Below are positions 11,971-21,400 of a stretch of 64,000 nt of DNA, piece by piece. Made by a program: the position numbers and the translations under genes. The notes below the pieces were generated by a model that saw only the letters and a list, made by a program, of their open reading frames with translations, did not search any database and was not told the DNA's origin. Within the stretch, counting starts at the first letter, position 1. Every line of letters begins with the position of its first letter. The stretch is from the NCBI GenBank assembly GCA_037044905.1, contig JBAOKB010000093.1, positions 310,001 to 374,000 on the forward strand, read 5' to 3'. Source of the DNA: Hortaea werneckii (taxonomy: Eukaryota; Ascomycota; Dothideomycetes; Mycosphaerellales; Teratosphaeriaceae).

Positions 11971-13323
11971 ATGGCCTCGTCTGAAGACTCGACCTGGGCT
12001 TACTCAGCCGCTGGCAAGACCTACGATCCGAACGACGATCAAGGACCATTACTCGTGCGAACGTGTTGGGCTCTAATAGCTATCTCGATCATCGTTGTCG
12101 GTGGCAGGCTCTATGCCAAACTATTCAAGACTCGCCGCTTATATTGGGACGATGGACTGATGATACTGGCATTGGTGAGAGTGCCTTGGCACACTATCCA
12201 CTTGTCGATCCCTGCTGATGATAAATTAGATCTTTGGCATTATCCATGCAGCGACCATCACCGAAGCAGCCCATTATGGCCTTGGTAAACACCTCGCATA
12301 CCTCAGCGACAAAGACCGTTCAAACACTATGCGCGTGGGTGTCTTCACGCTCTTGTGGGCCATGATCTCCCCCATGTTCGGCAGAATGTCGTTCCTCGTC
12401 TCTCTTCTCTACCTCACGGGAACCGATGCTCGAGTGTCACGGTGGCCAATCTGGGCGTTCATCGCCCTTCAGTTCATCATTAATGTGGTCACCATCATCG
12501 TCTTCTTCACGCAATGTGGCAATCAGCTGGAAATCTTATGGAGCGAGGACCTCGGGAATCTGGCCAAGTTCCTGACAGTCTGCAAAGATCCAATCATTCA
12601 GACGGACCTGGGATATTTTCAGGGTGCTTTCAATACCCTCACGGATGCTTTCCTGACTATTATGCCCGCTGTCTTGATCAAGCACACCATGCTCTCCGTC
12701 CGAGCCAAGATTGGCCTATACGCGCTGCTGTGCCTGAGTATACTGTAAGCAACATCATCACTCCCGAGAAGCTAAGGATTAGAGCTAACTATATACAGTG
12801 CTTTGGTTGCTTCAATCGTCAAAACCTACGAGGCCAGGGTGTTGCATAAGGTGCTCGATTACACATGTAAGACCTTACTGTTTCCCATCCTGAAATAATC
12901 TACTGACATGCTTTAGATGACCTGAGTATGTACGTGATTGCCTTGTCAGTCGAACTGAACGTCGTCATCATCACCTCGTCTGTACCATTCCTTCGCCCGC
13001 TTTTCGAACGCAAACACAACGCCAGCGCTCAGCTCGAACGGATGCAACGACAATGGGACACTTCGACGGTCGGCTCAGTGTTCTCCAAGAAAAGCGGGGC
13101 GCGCATGAACCTTTCGCGTGTCGACAGCGAAGAGAACTCCATCCTTCCCGACGGCAACCATCCGTCCACTGAGTCCATTCAGATGCAGCAGCCTAGCGGA
13201 GCCATCCAAGTCACACAAGAGGTCAGCGTCTCCTACGAGACAAGTGATGTTCCGCATGTGCATGCTGCGCTCGTGGGGCTGTTACAGGGCGAAATCAACA
13301 ATCCGCGACTGGCCCGGAAATGA
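11971..13323 (+). CDS. Rhodopsin-domain integral membrane protein (Pezizomycotina type)
   Basis: Exons 11971-12174, 12230-12744, 12799-12866 and 12917-13323 give 397 residues; introns are 55, 54 and 50 nt. The protein has a short N-terminus (MASSEDSTWAYSAAGKTYDP), a first hydrophobic helix (LIAISIIVVGGRLYAKLF), then the family-typical Y-W-D-D-G-L-M-I-L motif and further helices, with FGRMSFLVSLLYL in the middle and a last helix around NVVIITSSVPFLRPLF. This matches the large fungal rhodopsin-domain family (PF20684), which is abundant in Pezizomycotina and related to Pth11-like receptors. No CFEM domain is present. The C-terminal 120 residues are polar and probably cytosolic. A retinal-binding function should not be assumed; ligand and role are unknown. 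I started at the ATG giving the normal family N-terminus; the upstream 36 in-frame codons look non-coding. Confidence 0.87.
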
Positions 13324-13684
13324 AGATGTTACGATGAACGCACATGTGTAAAATTAGATTCGCAGTAAATGAGATACCCATTAGACATTACCATCTAGGA
13401 GCGCCTTTGCTTCGCTCTTTGTATTATTCAATATGGCTCTCTTTCATGGTGAAAGGCTGTCTGCCGTGCGTTGGACGTCGAATTGTGGGCTTCCCCGGCT
13501 CTTTCGGTCTATTATGCAGGTGCCTTGATATACGCTACTTTGCAGCCCCAACTGGATTGAACTTTATACCGCAGCTCCAAATGATGTCAAGGGCCCATAA
13601 CCCAAGTAAGCTTACATGCCGGAAAAAGAAGGAAAATCTATCGTCAAGCAAGCGACTTGCCTTGTCAAAAATATCTCCTATCCA
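13324..13684. other. Short intergenic spacer
   Basis: 361 bases between two same-strand genes. No feature is visible apart from an in-frame ATG at 13616 that would add 23 residues to the esterase and mask its signal peptide. Confidence 0.5.
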
Positions 13685-15433
13685 ATGCGTCCGACCATGT
13701 TCAAAAGGTGCACAGCGTTGCTTCTCGCGACACGCTTAGCTACCGCCTCCGCTCCCACCGCATATGACTGCAGCGCCGATGTGACATATACAGGTACCTA
13801 CCGCAGCGGCGTAGAAGCCTTCTTAAGTATTCCCTACGCAGAAGATACAGGCGGTGAGCACCGCTTCAAACCGCCGAGACCGTATGTCCCAACACCAGGC
13901 ACGGAGATCAGCGCAACAATAGCGGGACCGACATGTCCTCAACAGAAGGGCGCTCCGTTCGCGCCACTATTCCTTCAGAATGTCACCGATGTCTCGGAAG
14001 ATTGCTTGCATCTTAACATCGAGCGGCCGAATGGGACGCATCCCCATGCGAAGCTGCCAGTGATGGTCTTCATCCACGGCGGCAGCTTCATCATCGGGTC
14101 GAAAGACGAACCGGTTTCGCAACCGCCGGGGCTGATTCTGCAATCCGTCGCCAATGGCCTTCCGGTCCTCGTGGTCGAGATCAATTACAGACTTGGTGTC
14201 TTCGGGTTCGCGAAGTCGGCCGCGCTTACTGGGGAAGGGTCGGCCAATGCGGGTATTAAGGACCAGAGATTGGCGCTGGAATGGGTGAAGGAGCATATCA
14301 AGTCCTTTGGCGGCGATAGCAACCGGATCACGATCTTCGGCCAGAGCTCAGGCGGTCTTGCAGTTGGCCTGCAGATTCTTGCGTACGGTGCTGAGAAGGG
14401 GGTTCCGTTCCAACAGGCTATTGCGGAGTCTCAGATTCTCGAGCCGCAGTTGACTGGGAATGTGACTGATCGCGCTATGCGCAGATTGGTTGACGCGGTA
14501 GGATGTAACAGTACTGATATCGATTCATCGACTACGATCTCCTGCTTGAGAGATCTGAGTCTGGAGGACTTACTCTCGGCGCAAACCGCCACGCACCTGG
14601 ATGGCCCAGGAGCCAACATCGGCGACGAATGGATGCCTATAGTCGACGGCGACATCATCCCAGACACGCCTTCCACGCTCATCGCCGAAGGCCGCTTTGC
14701 CAACATCACGACCATGGTCGGCTGGTGCGAAGACGACACAGCGCCCTTCACCCCAACCACGATCCAAACCGAGCACGACACTTACACCTTCCTCAGCTCA
14801 TACGCACCCGCCATGTCGCCCAAGAACATCCAGCAACTCATGTCCCTCTACCCGACCTCCGACTTCCCAGCCAACCCCTCCGCAAACATGTCCTCACAAT
14901 TCTACCGCTCGGCGCGCATCCTCCGGGACATCCTAATGGTCTGCGAACCGCACTATTACGGGCGCGCGCTCGCATCCCGGGGAAACCCGGTGTACATGTA
15001 CGATCAGAACCAGACGATGCTAAGGGCACCGCTAGCGGCATCCGGGTCCGGGGAGGGATTGGGAGTCGTGCATACGAGCGAGTTTGCGTACGTGTTTGGG
15101 AACCTGTCGACGTACGATGTGAATGGGTATCCGTTCCAGCCTCGGACGGAGGACTATGCGTTGGTGGAGCGGGAGAGTAGGAGTTGGTCGACTTTTGCTG
15201 CGATGGGACGGCCGTCGTTGGACCATCGTCGATATCATGAGACGCTGGAGGGATGGTGTCCGGCTTTTGCTGAGGGAAAGGATACGGCGGGTATTTTTGT
15301 GATCGGTGGGCCGTCTGAGGGGTTCTCTGCTGGAGAGGGCTCAAATTCTGAGGCTGTAGTCGCAGCGCAGAAGTTGGAGGAGAGGTGTGCTTTTATTAAT
15401 TCTCCTGAAGTCATTGATCAGCTACGGTGGTAG
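13685..15433 (+). CDS. Secreted type-B carboxylesterase/lipase
   Basis: A single exon encodes 582 residues. The start at 13685 (or Met five codons later region, 13697) gives a signal peptide (MFKRCTALLLATRLATASA); the earlier ATG at 13616 would bury it. The alpha/beta-hydrolase type-B family features are present: early FLSIPYAED, then SEDCLHLNIERP, the oxyanion-hole HGGSF, the nucleophile elbow FGQSSGG (Ser), an acidic residue in GWCEDD, and the catalytic His in VVHTSEFAYVFGN. The elbow has Gln instead of the more usual Glu (GESAGG), a known family variation. It likely hydrolyses carboxylic esters outside the cell; the natural substrate cannot be inferred. No intron is needed for an intact reading frame of normal family length (about 550-600). 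Confidence 0.92.
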   Translation: MRPTMFKRCTALLLATRLATASAPTAYDCSADVTYTGTYRSGVEAFLSIPYAEDTGGEHRFKPPRPYVPTPGTEISATIAGPTCPQQKGAPFAPLFLQNVTDVSEDCLHLNIERPNGTHPHAKLPVMVFIHGGSFIIGSKDEPVSQPPGLILQSVANGLPVLVVEINYRLGVFGFAKSAALTGEGSANAGIKDQRLALEWVKEHIKSFGGDSNRITIFGQSSGGLAVGLQILAYGAEKGVPFQQAIAESQILEPQLTGNVTDRAMRRLVDAVGCNSTDIDSSTTISCLRDLSLEDLLSAQTATHLDGPGANIGDEWMPIVDGDIIPDTPSTLIAEGRFANITTMVGWCEDDTAPFTPTTIQTEHDTYTFLSSYAPAMSPKNIQQLMSLYPTSDFPANPSANMSSQFYRSARILRDILMVCEPHYYGRALASRGNPVYMYDQNQTMLRAPLAASGSGEGLGVVHTSEFAYVFGNLSTYDVNGYPFQPRTEDYALVERESRSWSTFAAMGRPSLDHRRYHETLEGWCPAFAEGKDTAGIFVIGGPSEGFSAGEGSNSEAVVAAQKLEERCAFINSPEVIDQLRW

Positions 15434-16139
15434 GTCCTTGGTCCTGTCAAAGGGGCGGCGGGAAGAGATTAAATGGTTCATTTTAGCAAAGTGATATGGA
15501 ACCAATCCCCAAAACGACCTCCTACAATCTTGCCTTTGTCTTCCCATATCATCTTAGCTACCCTGAGAACACAGGGGGAAAAAAAAAATTAGCATACGCA
15601 ACACTCCTATCACTCAAGACTCTGTCTCTCCTATGTCTCGGCCCAGCACATCTTCCTCCGTCTGCATCGAATCAACCCAACCATTCCGAAGAGAGAGAAA
15701 AGAGAGGGAAAACTCTTTTCCTGTACGATCTTGAGAGACCTTAACATCGTAACTCCCTCACAAAGCTCTCTCCCAGTTCCAGGGGCCAACACACCGACTG
15801 CCTGTAAACAATCGTTGAAAAACTATACCAGCCGGAAATGTCTTCTTGAAGCGTAATCGCTCCACCTTCAGCTTCTTCCTAGAATCCAAACAACCTAACA
15901 GACAACCTCTTTTTACCAGAACCGGAGGGGGGGAAACAAAAAGAGAGATGAATGGTGATATGACCATTTCTTTTTCTTTTTTCATTCTATCGTCAAATCT
16001 ACACAATTCATAAGCCTTCGCAGACTTTTTTTCCACTTTTCTCCTCCTCCACTCATACCTCTCCTCTCTTCATCTACTACAGCCCCTCTCTCGTTCATCT
16101 CCCTCAACCTTCAACATATCCAGCCACTCTCAGACATTC
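15434..16139. other. Convergent 3' intergenic region, pyrimidine-rich
   Basis: About 700 bases between the ends of the esterase (plus) and CCT5 (minus). The sequence is rich in CT/TTC runs with an A9 run near 15580. No coding potential is supported. Confidence 0.6.
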
Positions 16140-16397
16140 TTAATACTCCTGCTCGTCGTTGCCGGCAATAATGACATTGTTGACCTTGAGGACCATCCGG
16201 CACAGCTGGGTGGCGAGGAGCAGCTGCTGGCGCTTGGAGATGAGGGGATCGATGACGAAGTGTTCTTTCATGTCTGCGGGTTTCGGAGAGTTAGCAACTT
16301 CAGTCCATGTTCCCAAGGGAAAGAGAAAAAGGACAAAAAGACAAGGCAATTATTAAGGAAACAAGTGGGAAGAATCTGAAGTTCTTCCCTTCGAACC

Positions 16398-16437
<40 letters not shown>

Positions 16438-18449
16438 CATAACAAAAAAGGAAGAAGAAAAAAATCACAAGCGAAAAAACGAAGGGTGAAAACCAAAGAG
16501 AAAGGGCCAAGCTCGTCCCCCTCCTCTTCCCTTTCCTTTTCTCCCCTGGCCTTCTCCCCCTTCCCGTCTCTTCTCTCCCCCTTTTCCTCTGCTCTCCTCT
16601 CCCGCTCTTCTTCCCCAACATTCCATCCCCAACCCCACATCTTCCTTCTCCGCCGGAAACCCCCTCTTTTGCAAAGACAGGGTAAAAAAAAAACAAAAAG
16701 AAGAAAAGGAAAAAAAAGGGAAAAAAACTCACCATTCGACCCCGTCTGCATACAATCCACGCCCAACCGTCCCCGCCCCTCACCCCGTCCCTGCCTAGCC
16801 TTCAACTCGGAAACCTCCTCAATAGGACTGAGTCCCGAATTCTCCGCCAACGCCATCGGCACGGAGTCCAGAGCGTCCGCAAAAGCGCGCATAGGATACT
16901 GCTCGAGGCCCGTCTCCTTGACGGCTTCGCGTTCCACAGCCAGCGAACACGCGATCTCGGCCGCGCCACCCCCGTACACGATGCGGTTATCGACGACGAG
17001 GTTGCGGACGACGCAGAGGGCGTCGTGGAGGGAGCGTTTGGCTTCGTCGATGATCATCTTGTTGGAGCCGCGCAGGAAGCAGGTCACGGCGCGGGAGTTG
17101 GCGCAGTCCTCGATCACGAGCATTTTCTCGCGCGTGGTGCCGAAGGTTTTCTCGCGGACGGTTCCTGCGGTGCCGAGTTTGGAGGCCGAGAGGTCCTCGA
17201 AACGTGGCACGATGCGCCCGTTGGTTGCGATGGCGATGAGTTCGATTTCCGGGCCGCCGACCCAGCGGACCGCGGGGAGGTTGTTGGTCAGGAGGAGGTG
17301 GTTGGCTTCGTCGTCGAAGCCCCATTGGCAGATTACCACGTTGGCGCCGGTGTCCTTGATCTGGGCGATCATCTCGGCGAATTTGTCCTGTTCGTATTTC
17401 TGCAGTTCGCGGAATTCTTCGACGGACGTGATGTCGAGTTTGTGTTTGGTCTTGGGTTTCGGGGGTTCGAAGGCGCAGGTCAGGATGGCGAGTTTGGCGT
17501 CTTGGACCTGCGACGGCATCTGCGGGTGCGAGAAGTCCTTGTCGATGATGACGCCGTTGACCAGCAAGGAGTCTTCGAGGGCCCCGCCTACTTTGCCGTC
17601 CACCTTGATCAGCTCGAAGTCGACGTCTTTTCTTTCCAGGTCGGCGACGGAGAGGACGGCGTCGACGGCCATGTTGGCGAATTGGTCGTGGGCTTTGGAG
17701 ACAATCTTGGAGCCTAAGCTGGTCTTGGCCACCTTCTTGAGGTTCTCGGTTGAGTCGCGCGAGAAAGGGATGGAGTCGGAGATGGCATCGAGTTCCTTGA
17801 CGGCGACTTCGCAGGCGGCATCGTAGCCGTCGGCGATACGGATAGGGTGGATTCCCTTGTCGATGAGCTCGCTGGCCTGCTCTAGCAAGGCGCCGGCGAG
17901 GACGACGACACCAGTCGTGCCGTCACCGATCTCGGCGTCCTGACTCTGACTGAGGGAGACGAGCAGCTTGGCGATGTGGTTGCTGATCTCCATCTGGCCC
18001 ATGATGGTGGCGCCATCGTTGGTGACGGTGATGTCGCCGTCGGGGGAGATGAGGATCTTGTCGAGGCCGCGGGGACCGAGGGAGGAGCGGACGACGGAGG
18101 AGATGGTGCGGGCGGCGAGGATGTGGGATTTGATGGCTTCGGTGCCGTGGGCGCGCTTCTTCTTGCCCTGGTCGCGGACGATGATGAAGGGGCGGCCGGA
18201 TTCGTCCTTGGCGATCTGAGCTGTATATTATCAGTATCCAGACTTGTTCATGCCGCCTTCTGAGCATGTCATGTCGATCCGGGGGGGTATCATTGGCATC
18301 GGTACGGATGGATGATGGGATTGGAGGGCGGCGTACCATTGCTCAGATCGATCTCTGTTATCCGTTCACATCAGCTTCACTGTCTTCTCTCTTTCACGTG
18401 CTTCTCATTCGTGGTGTCTCGTGAACATACGCATAGGCCCCGCCGACAT
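16140..18449 (-). CDS. CCT5: T-complex chaperonin subunit epsilon (CCT5)
   Basis: On the minus strand the exons are 18431-18449, 18337-18354, 16733-18220 and 16140-16273, total 552 residues, close to the 560 usual for this subunit. The N-terminus reads MSAGPMQIDLSNAQIAKDE. Chaperonin motifs are in order: SSLGPRGLDKIL, GDGTTGVVVLAG (ATP-binding, near residue 110), KTSLGSKIV, DFSHPQMP, CQWGFDDEANHLL, VRWVGG, FLRGSNKM, VYGGGAAEI and the C-terminal RQQLLLATQLCRMVLKVNNVI. These are epsilon-specific. It forms one of eight subunits of the cytosolic TRiC/CCT ring that folds actin and tubulin. The first two coding exons are only 19 and 18 nt; both junctions have good GTATGT/GTACGC donors and pyrimidine-AG acceptors. 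Intron 3 is long (459 nt) and carries a 37-base homopolymer. The gene is divergent from the HP1 gene. Confidence 0.95.
16399..16435. repeat. Poly-C tract (37 nt) within CCT5 intron 3
   Basis: An uninterrupted run of 37 C on the plus strand, read as poly-G in the CCT5 pre-mRNA. It lies 125 nt from the 3' splice site of a purine/pyrimidine-biased 459-nt intron. Confidence 0.95.
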
Positions 18450-18997
18450 CTTGTGTCCTTCTCTCTGCTACCGCCTGGCAGCTTCAACTGTGTCCAACTC
18501 TTCAACCACAAACACACACTCTCTTTCTCTTTCGCTCGATTCCTATTCAGCCTCTTCAATCAAAGTCAAAGATGTCTCGGCAGTATTTCACCCCTCGTAA
18601 ATACCGACGAGCAGGGAAGAGGAAGTAAGTGGATGATTAAGTGGTCATCCAACTCCCCTCATCAGTCGCCGTCCCGCCAAAGGAAAGGCAAGGGAACGCG
18701 AAAATTCCGAAGCTCAGACCAAGTGAGGGAGGAGAGACGCGATGCTGCTGCTGTGAGCTGTCGGCTGCTGTCGAGCTTCACGTCTCCTCATTGGCGCGCA
18801 ATATATTCCCTCTTCCTCTTCTTCTACTGCCTCCTACATTCTACGCATTTGGATGAACATTCATTCATCGTTGGATTGAACATCCACCACCGCCGCTGCA
18901 TCCACTGATTTGCGACTGTATCAGCACTCGGTCCAAGCCGAAGACCTCCACCCGTCACGTCCGTCACGTCCGTGTCGACAAACGCGTGACAAACACG
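18450..18997. promoter_or_regulatory. Divergent promoter region between CCT5 and HP1 genes
   Basis: 548 bases separate the two start codons, which point away from each other. The region has CT-rich stretches (18500-18545 and 18800-18830) and a TATA-like ATATATT near 18803. I infer a shared bidirectional promoter; transcription start sites cannot be placed. Confidence 0.6.
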
Positions 18998-20159
18998 ATG
19001 CCTCGTACGTCTAAGATCCTATACGAACACCTTCTCTCCCTATGCTTCCTATTCGAGCTAATACGTGATATTCCTAGCCGCCATCTCCGACCACGAATCC
19101 GCCAGCGAAGACGACGTCCCCGACCAGATCCCCGCGCGAGTTAACAAGAAAGCGACGGAGCCGACGCAGGAAGAAGAAGAGGACGACGATGAAGGTGACG
19201 AGGATGACGAAGACGAGTACCGCGTAGAGAAGATCGTCAAGCACGACTGGCTCGACGACGGCACTCTCGTATACCAGATCAAATGGCAGGGCTACGAAGA
19301 TCCGGGCGACATGACCTGGGAGCCGGTGGAGAATCTGTAAGTCGCCCAGATGTAGGAGTGGGCAGAGGGCGATAGCGAGAGAGAGGAGAGCAGGAAAGCG
19401 CACACCAAAGCTAGCACCTTACTGAACCCCATCGACATAGTGAAGGCGCCAAAGACATCCTGCAAACCTACCTCAAGAAAATCGGCGGCACACCTGAACC
19501 CCCGGCGCCGAAATCCAAACGAGGCGGCGGCGGCAGCACGCGCAAATCCGGCGGGGGCGGCAAACGCAGCGCCTCCGAAGCCTTCGCGGCCGACTCGCCC
19601 GCCCCAGCCTCCAGCAGCAAGGAACGCGGCAGCAAAGGCCGGCCTAGCAAAACGAACGGCACGGTAGACGACAACAGCACCGAGACGGCCAAACGCGCCC
19701 TACCGCCGGGGACGTGGGACAATGACGTCCTGCGCGTAACGAGCATCATCGAAGAATCCGTCCCTTCAACTACTACCTCATCGTCGGCGCGGAATAAGTC
19801 AGCAGCGGGCAAAGAGTCGAAGGAGTTAATAGGTCTGCTCGAGTGGAAGGACGGCGGGGCCAAGACGCAGCATAAGATGAAGGTACTACGACAGAAGGTG
19901 CCGCAGCGGTTGTTGGATTATTATGAGCAGCATTTGTGAGTTCCCCCTGGCTTCCCTTGCCAAACTAAGAAAGAAGAACAAAAGGAGAGAGAGGGAAAAG
20001 GAAAGAAGAAAAAAGGGGAGGGGGAAAAGAAAGAAAGAAAACCCCTGACTGACTGATTTCCGTAGAGTCTTCACCGATGCCGGCGCGAACCAGACCGAGG
20101 CCAATAACAAGGATGACGACGAGGCGGGGGAAGAAGGGGAGGATGTCGAGATGCAGTGA
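18998..20159 (+). CDS. HP1-family heterochromatin protein (chromodomain plus chromoshadow)
   Basis: Exons 18998-19004, 19078-19336, 19441-19935 and 20066-20159 give 284 residues. The first coding exon is just 7 nt (ATGCCTC). After an acidic stretch (residues 28-48) comes a chromodomain (about 50-108): EYRVEKIVKH, YQIKWQGY and TWEPVENL. The three aromatic cage positions (Tyr, Trp, Tyr) that hold methylated H3K9 are present. A basic, Gly/Ser/Lys linker follows. Then a chromoshadow domain (about 195-275): GTWDNDVLRVTSI, LLEWKDGG and LLDYYEQHLVF. The arrangement is that of HP1/Swi6, which binds H3K9me and dimerises through the shadow domain to form heterochromatin. The tail is acidic and ends VEMQ. 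Intron 3 (130 nt) is unusually purine-rich. Confidence 0.93.
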
Positions 20160-20468
20160 TGAAGGGGCGTTCTTCGAGCGAATAATCCCCTCCCAACCGT
20201 CCGTCCGTTCGGGTGGGTGGAAGAGAAAGACAAGCTAGCGGGGAAAAGGGAAAGGCAGAAAAGGAGGGGAAAAGACTGGCGTTTGCTCTTTCACACGAGG
20301 AGAATACCGAAATATGACCCCCGGCATTCGGCGGGCACGAGAGGCGGCAGATGTTTCATAGAGGGGACCTCAAAGTCGAAAGGGGGGAAACGAGGTCTGT
20401 TTAGTGGTCTTTCCCAAGAGAGAAAGAGAGAGGAAGAGAGGGACTCGAATTGGAAAAAGGAACAAGGA

Positions 20469-20471
<3 letters not shown>

Positions 20472-20523
<52 letters not shown>
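20472..20523. repeat. (GA)n microsatellite
   Basis: An almost perfect GA dinucleotide run of about 52 nt within a wider purine-rich stretch (20200-20550), downstream of the HP1 stop codon. Apparent arginine/glutamate frames across it are artefacts. Confidence 0.95.
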
Positions 20524-20529
<6 letters not shown>

Positions 20530-20819
20530 GGAGGAGAGGGAGAGGAGGGATTTTTCGGATACTCAACTTGTGTAAAACTTACTTTATTTTTTCGCCCTTC
20601 AAGAATGAGGGGATGATGTGGTTGGGGAGTGTTCAAAACGAGAAAGAATGAAGAGGACATGATTCGTGCTGGCCTTGATTCTTCCTTCTTTGACTGTTCC
20701 CCTTGCTGCCGTGTGGTTCTTTGTGATTGCTGGTCTTTTTTCTCTTTTTTTTCTTTTTCCGTGTCTTTTGGGACCGGTCGTTTTTCTGATCAATTTTGTG
20801 ACGGCTTCCAACACTGTCA

Positions 20820-21400
20820 TTTCCTGGCGCCCATTTCCTGACGCCCATTTTCTGACGCCCATTTCCTGGCACTCATCATTTCATAACGCCCATTCTGACT
20901 TTCTGACAGCCATGTTCTGACTATTGTCTATGCCCTCGTTGTCCACAGTATCTGGCATGCAGTGATTGTCAAGATCTTGTTCCTTCGATCTTCTGACAGC
21001 CCTTATATGACAGTGTCTTTTTTTGTTTTTTTTTTAAAATCTTTTTATGACCGCCATTTTTCCTTTTCTGACACTGTCATTTATTGGTCCTGTCGTATTC
21101 TGATCTTTTCCATTGCCTGATCTTGTCATTTTTCGACTCTGTCATTCATTCATTCTGTTATGTATTGATTCTGTCAGTTGTTGGCCATCTTCCGATGTTG
21201 TCATTTAATAATACTGTCATTTATTGATCCTGTCATTTCCTAATACTGCCACTTTCTGATTCAGTCATCCGCTGATCCTGGCCTGTTCTCGTCTCGTCAG
21301 TTCTTGATCATTTCCTGATATTGTTGTGTATTGAACATTTTCTGACTGTCATTTTTGGGCTGTCATTTTTGGACCCTTTTCTGACACTGTACGTATTCTT
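20820..21400. repeat. Degenerate minisatellite, TTCTGA(C/T)n-TGTCATTT units
   Basis: A roughly 580-bp block made of variable 15-22 nt units. The left end has near-exact copies of TTCCTGACGCCCAT. Further right the units become TTCTGATCCTGTCATTTATT and similar. The words CTGTCATT, CTGAC and TGATC recur dozens of times. The unit length is not a multiple of three and there is no open frame, so this is a non-coding decayed tandem array. Confidence 0.75.

Noticed and set aside
16268..16783. Minus-strand read-through of CCT5 exon 3 into the poly-G intron
   Set aside because: The frame encodes a poly-Gly and Phe/Lys low-complexity tail. Splicing to the last exon restores the conserved CCT5 C-terminus.
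16486..17826. 446-codon and nearby 230-codon plus-strand frames over CCT5
   Set aside because: They are antisense shadows of the conserved CCT5 coding exon in a GC-rich gene.
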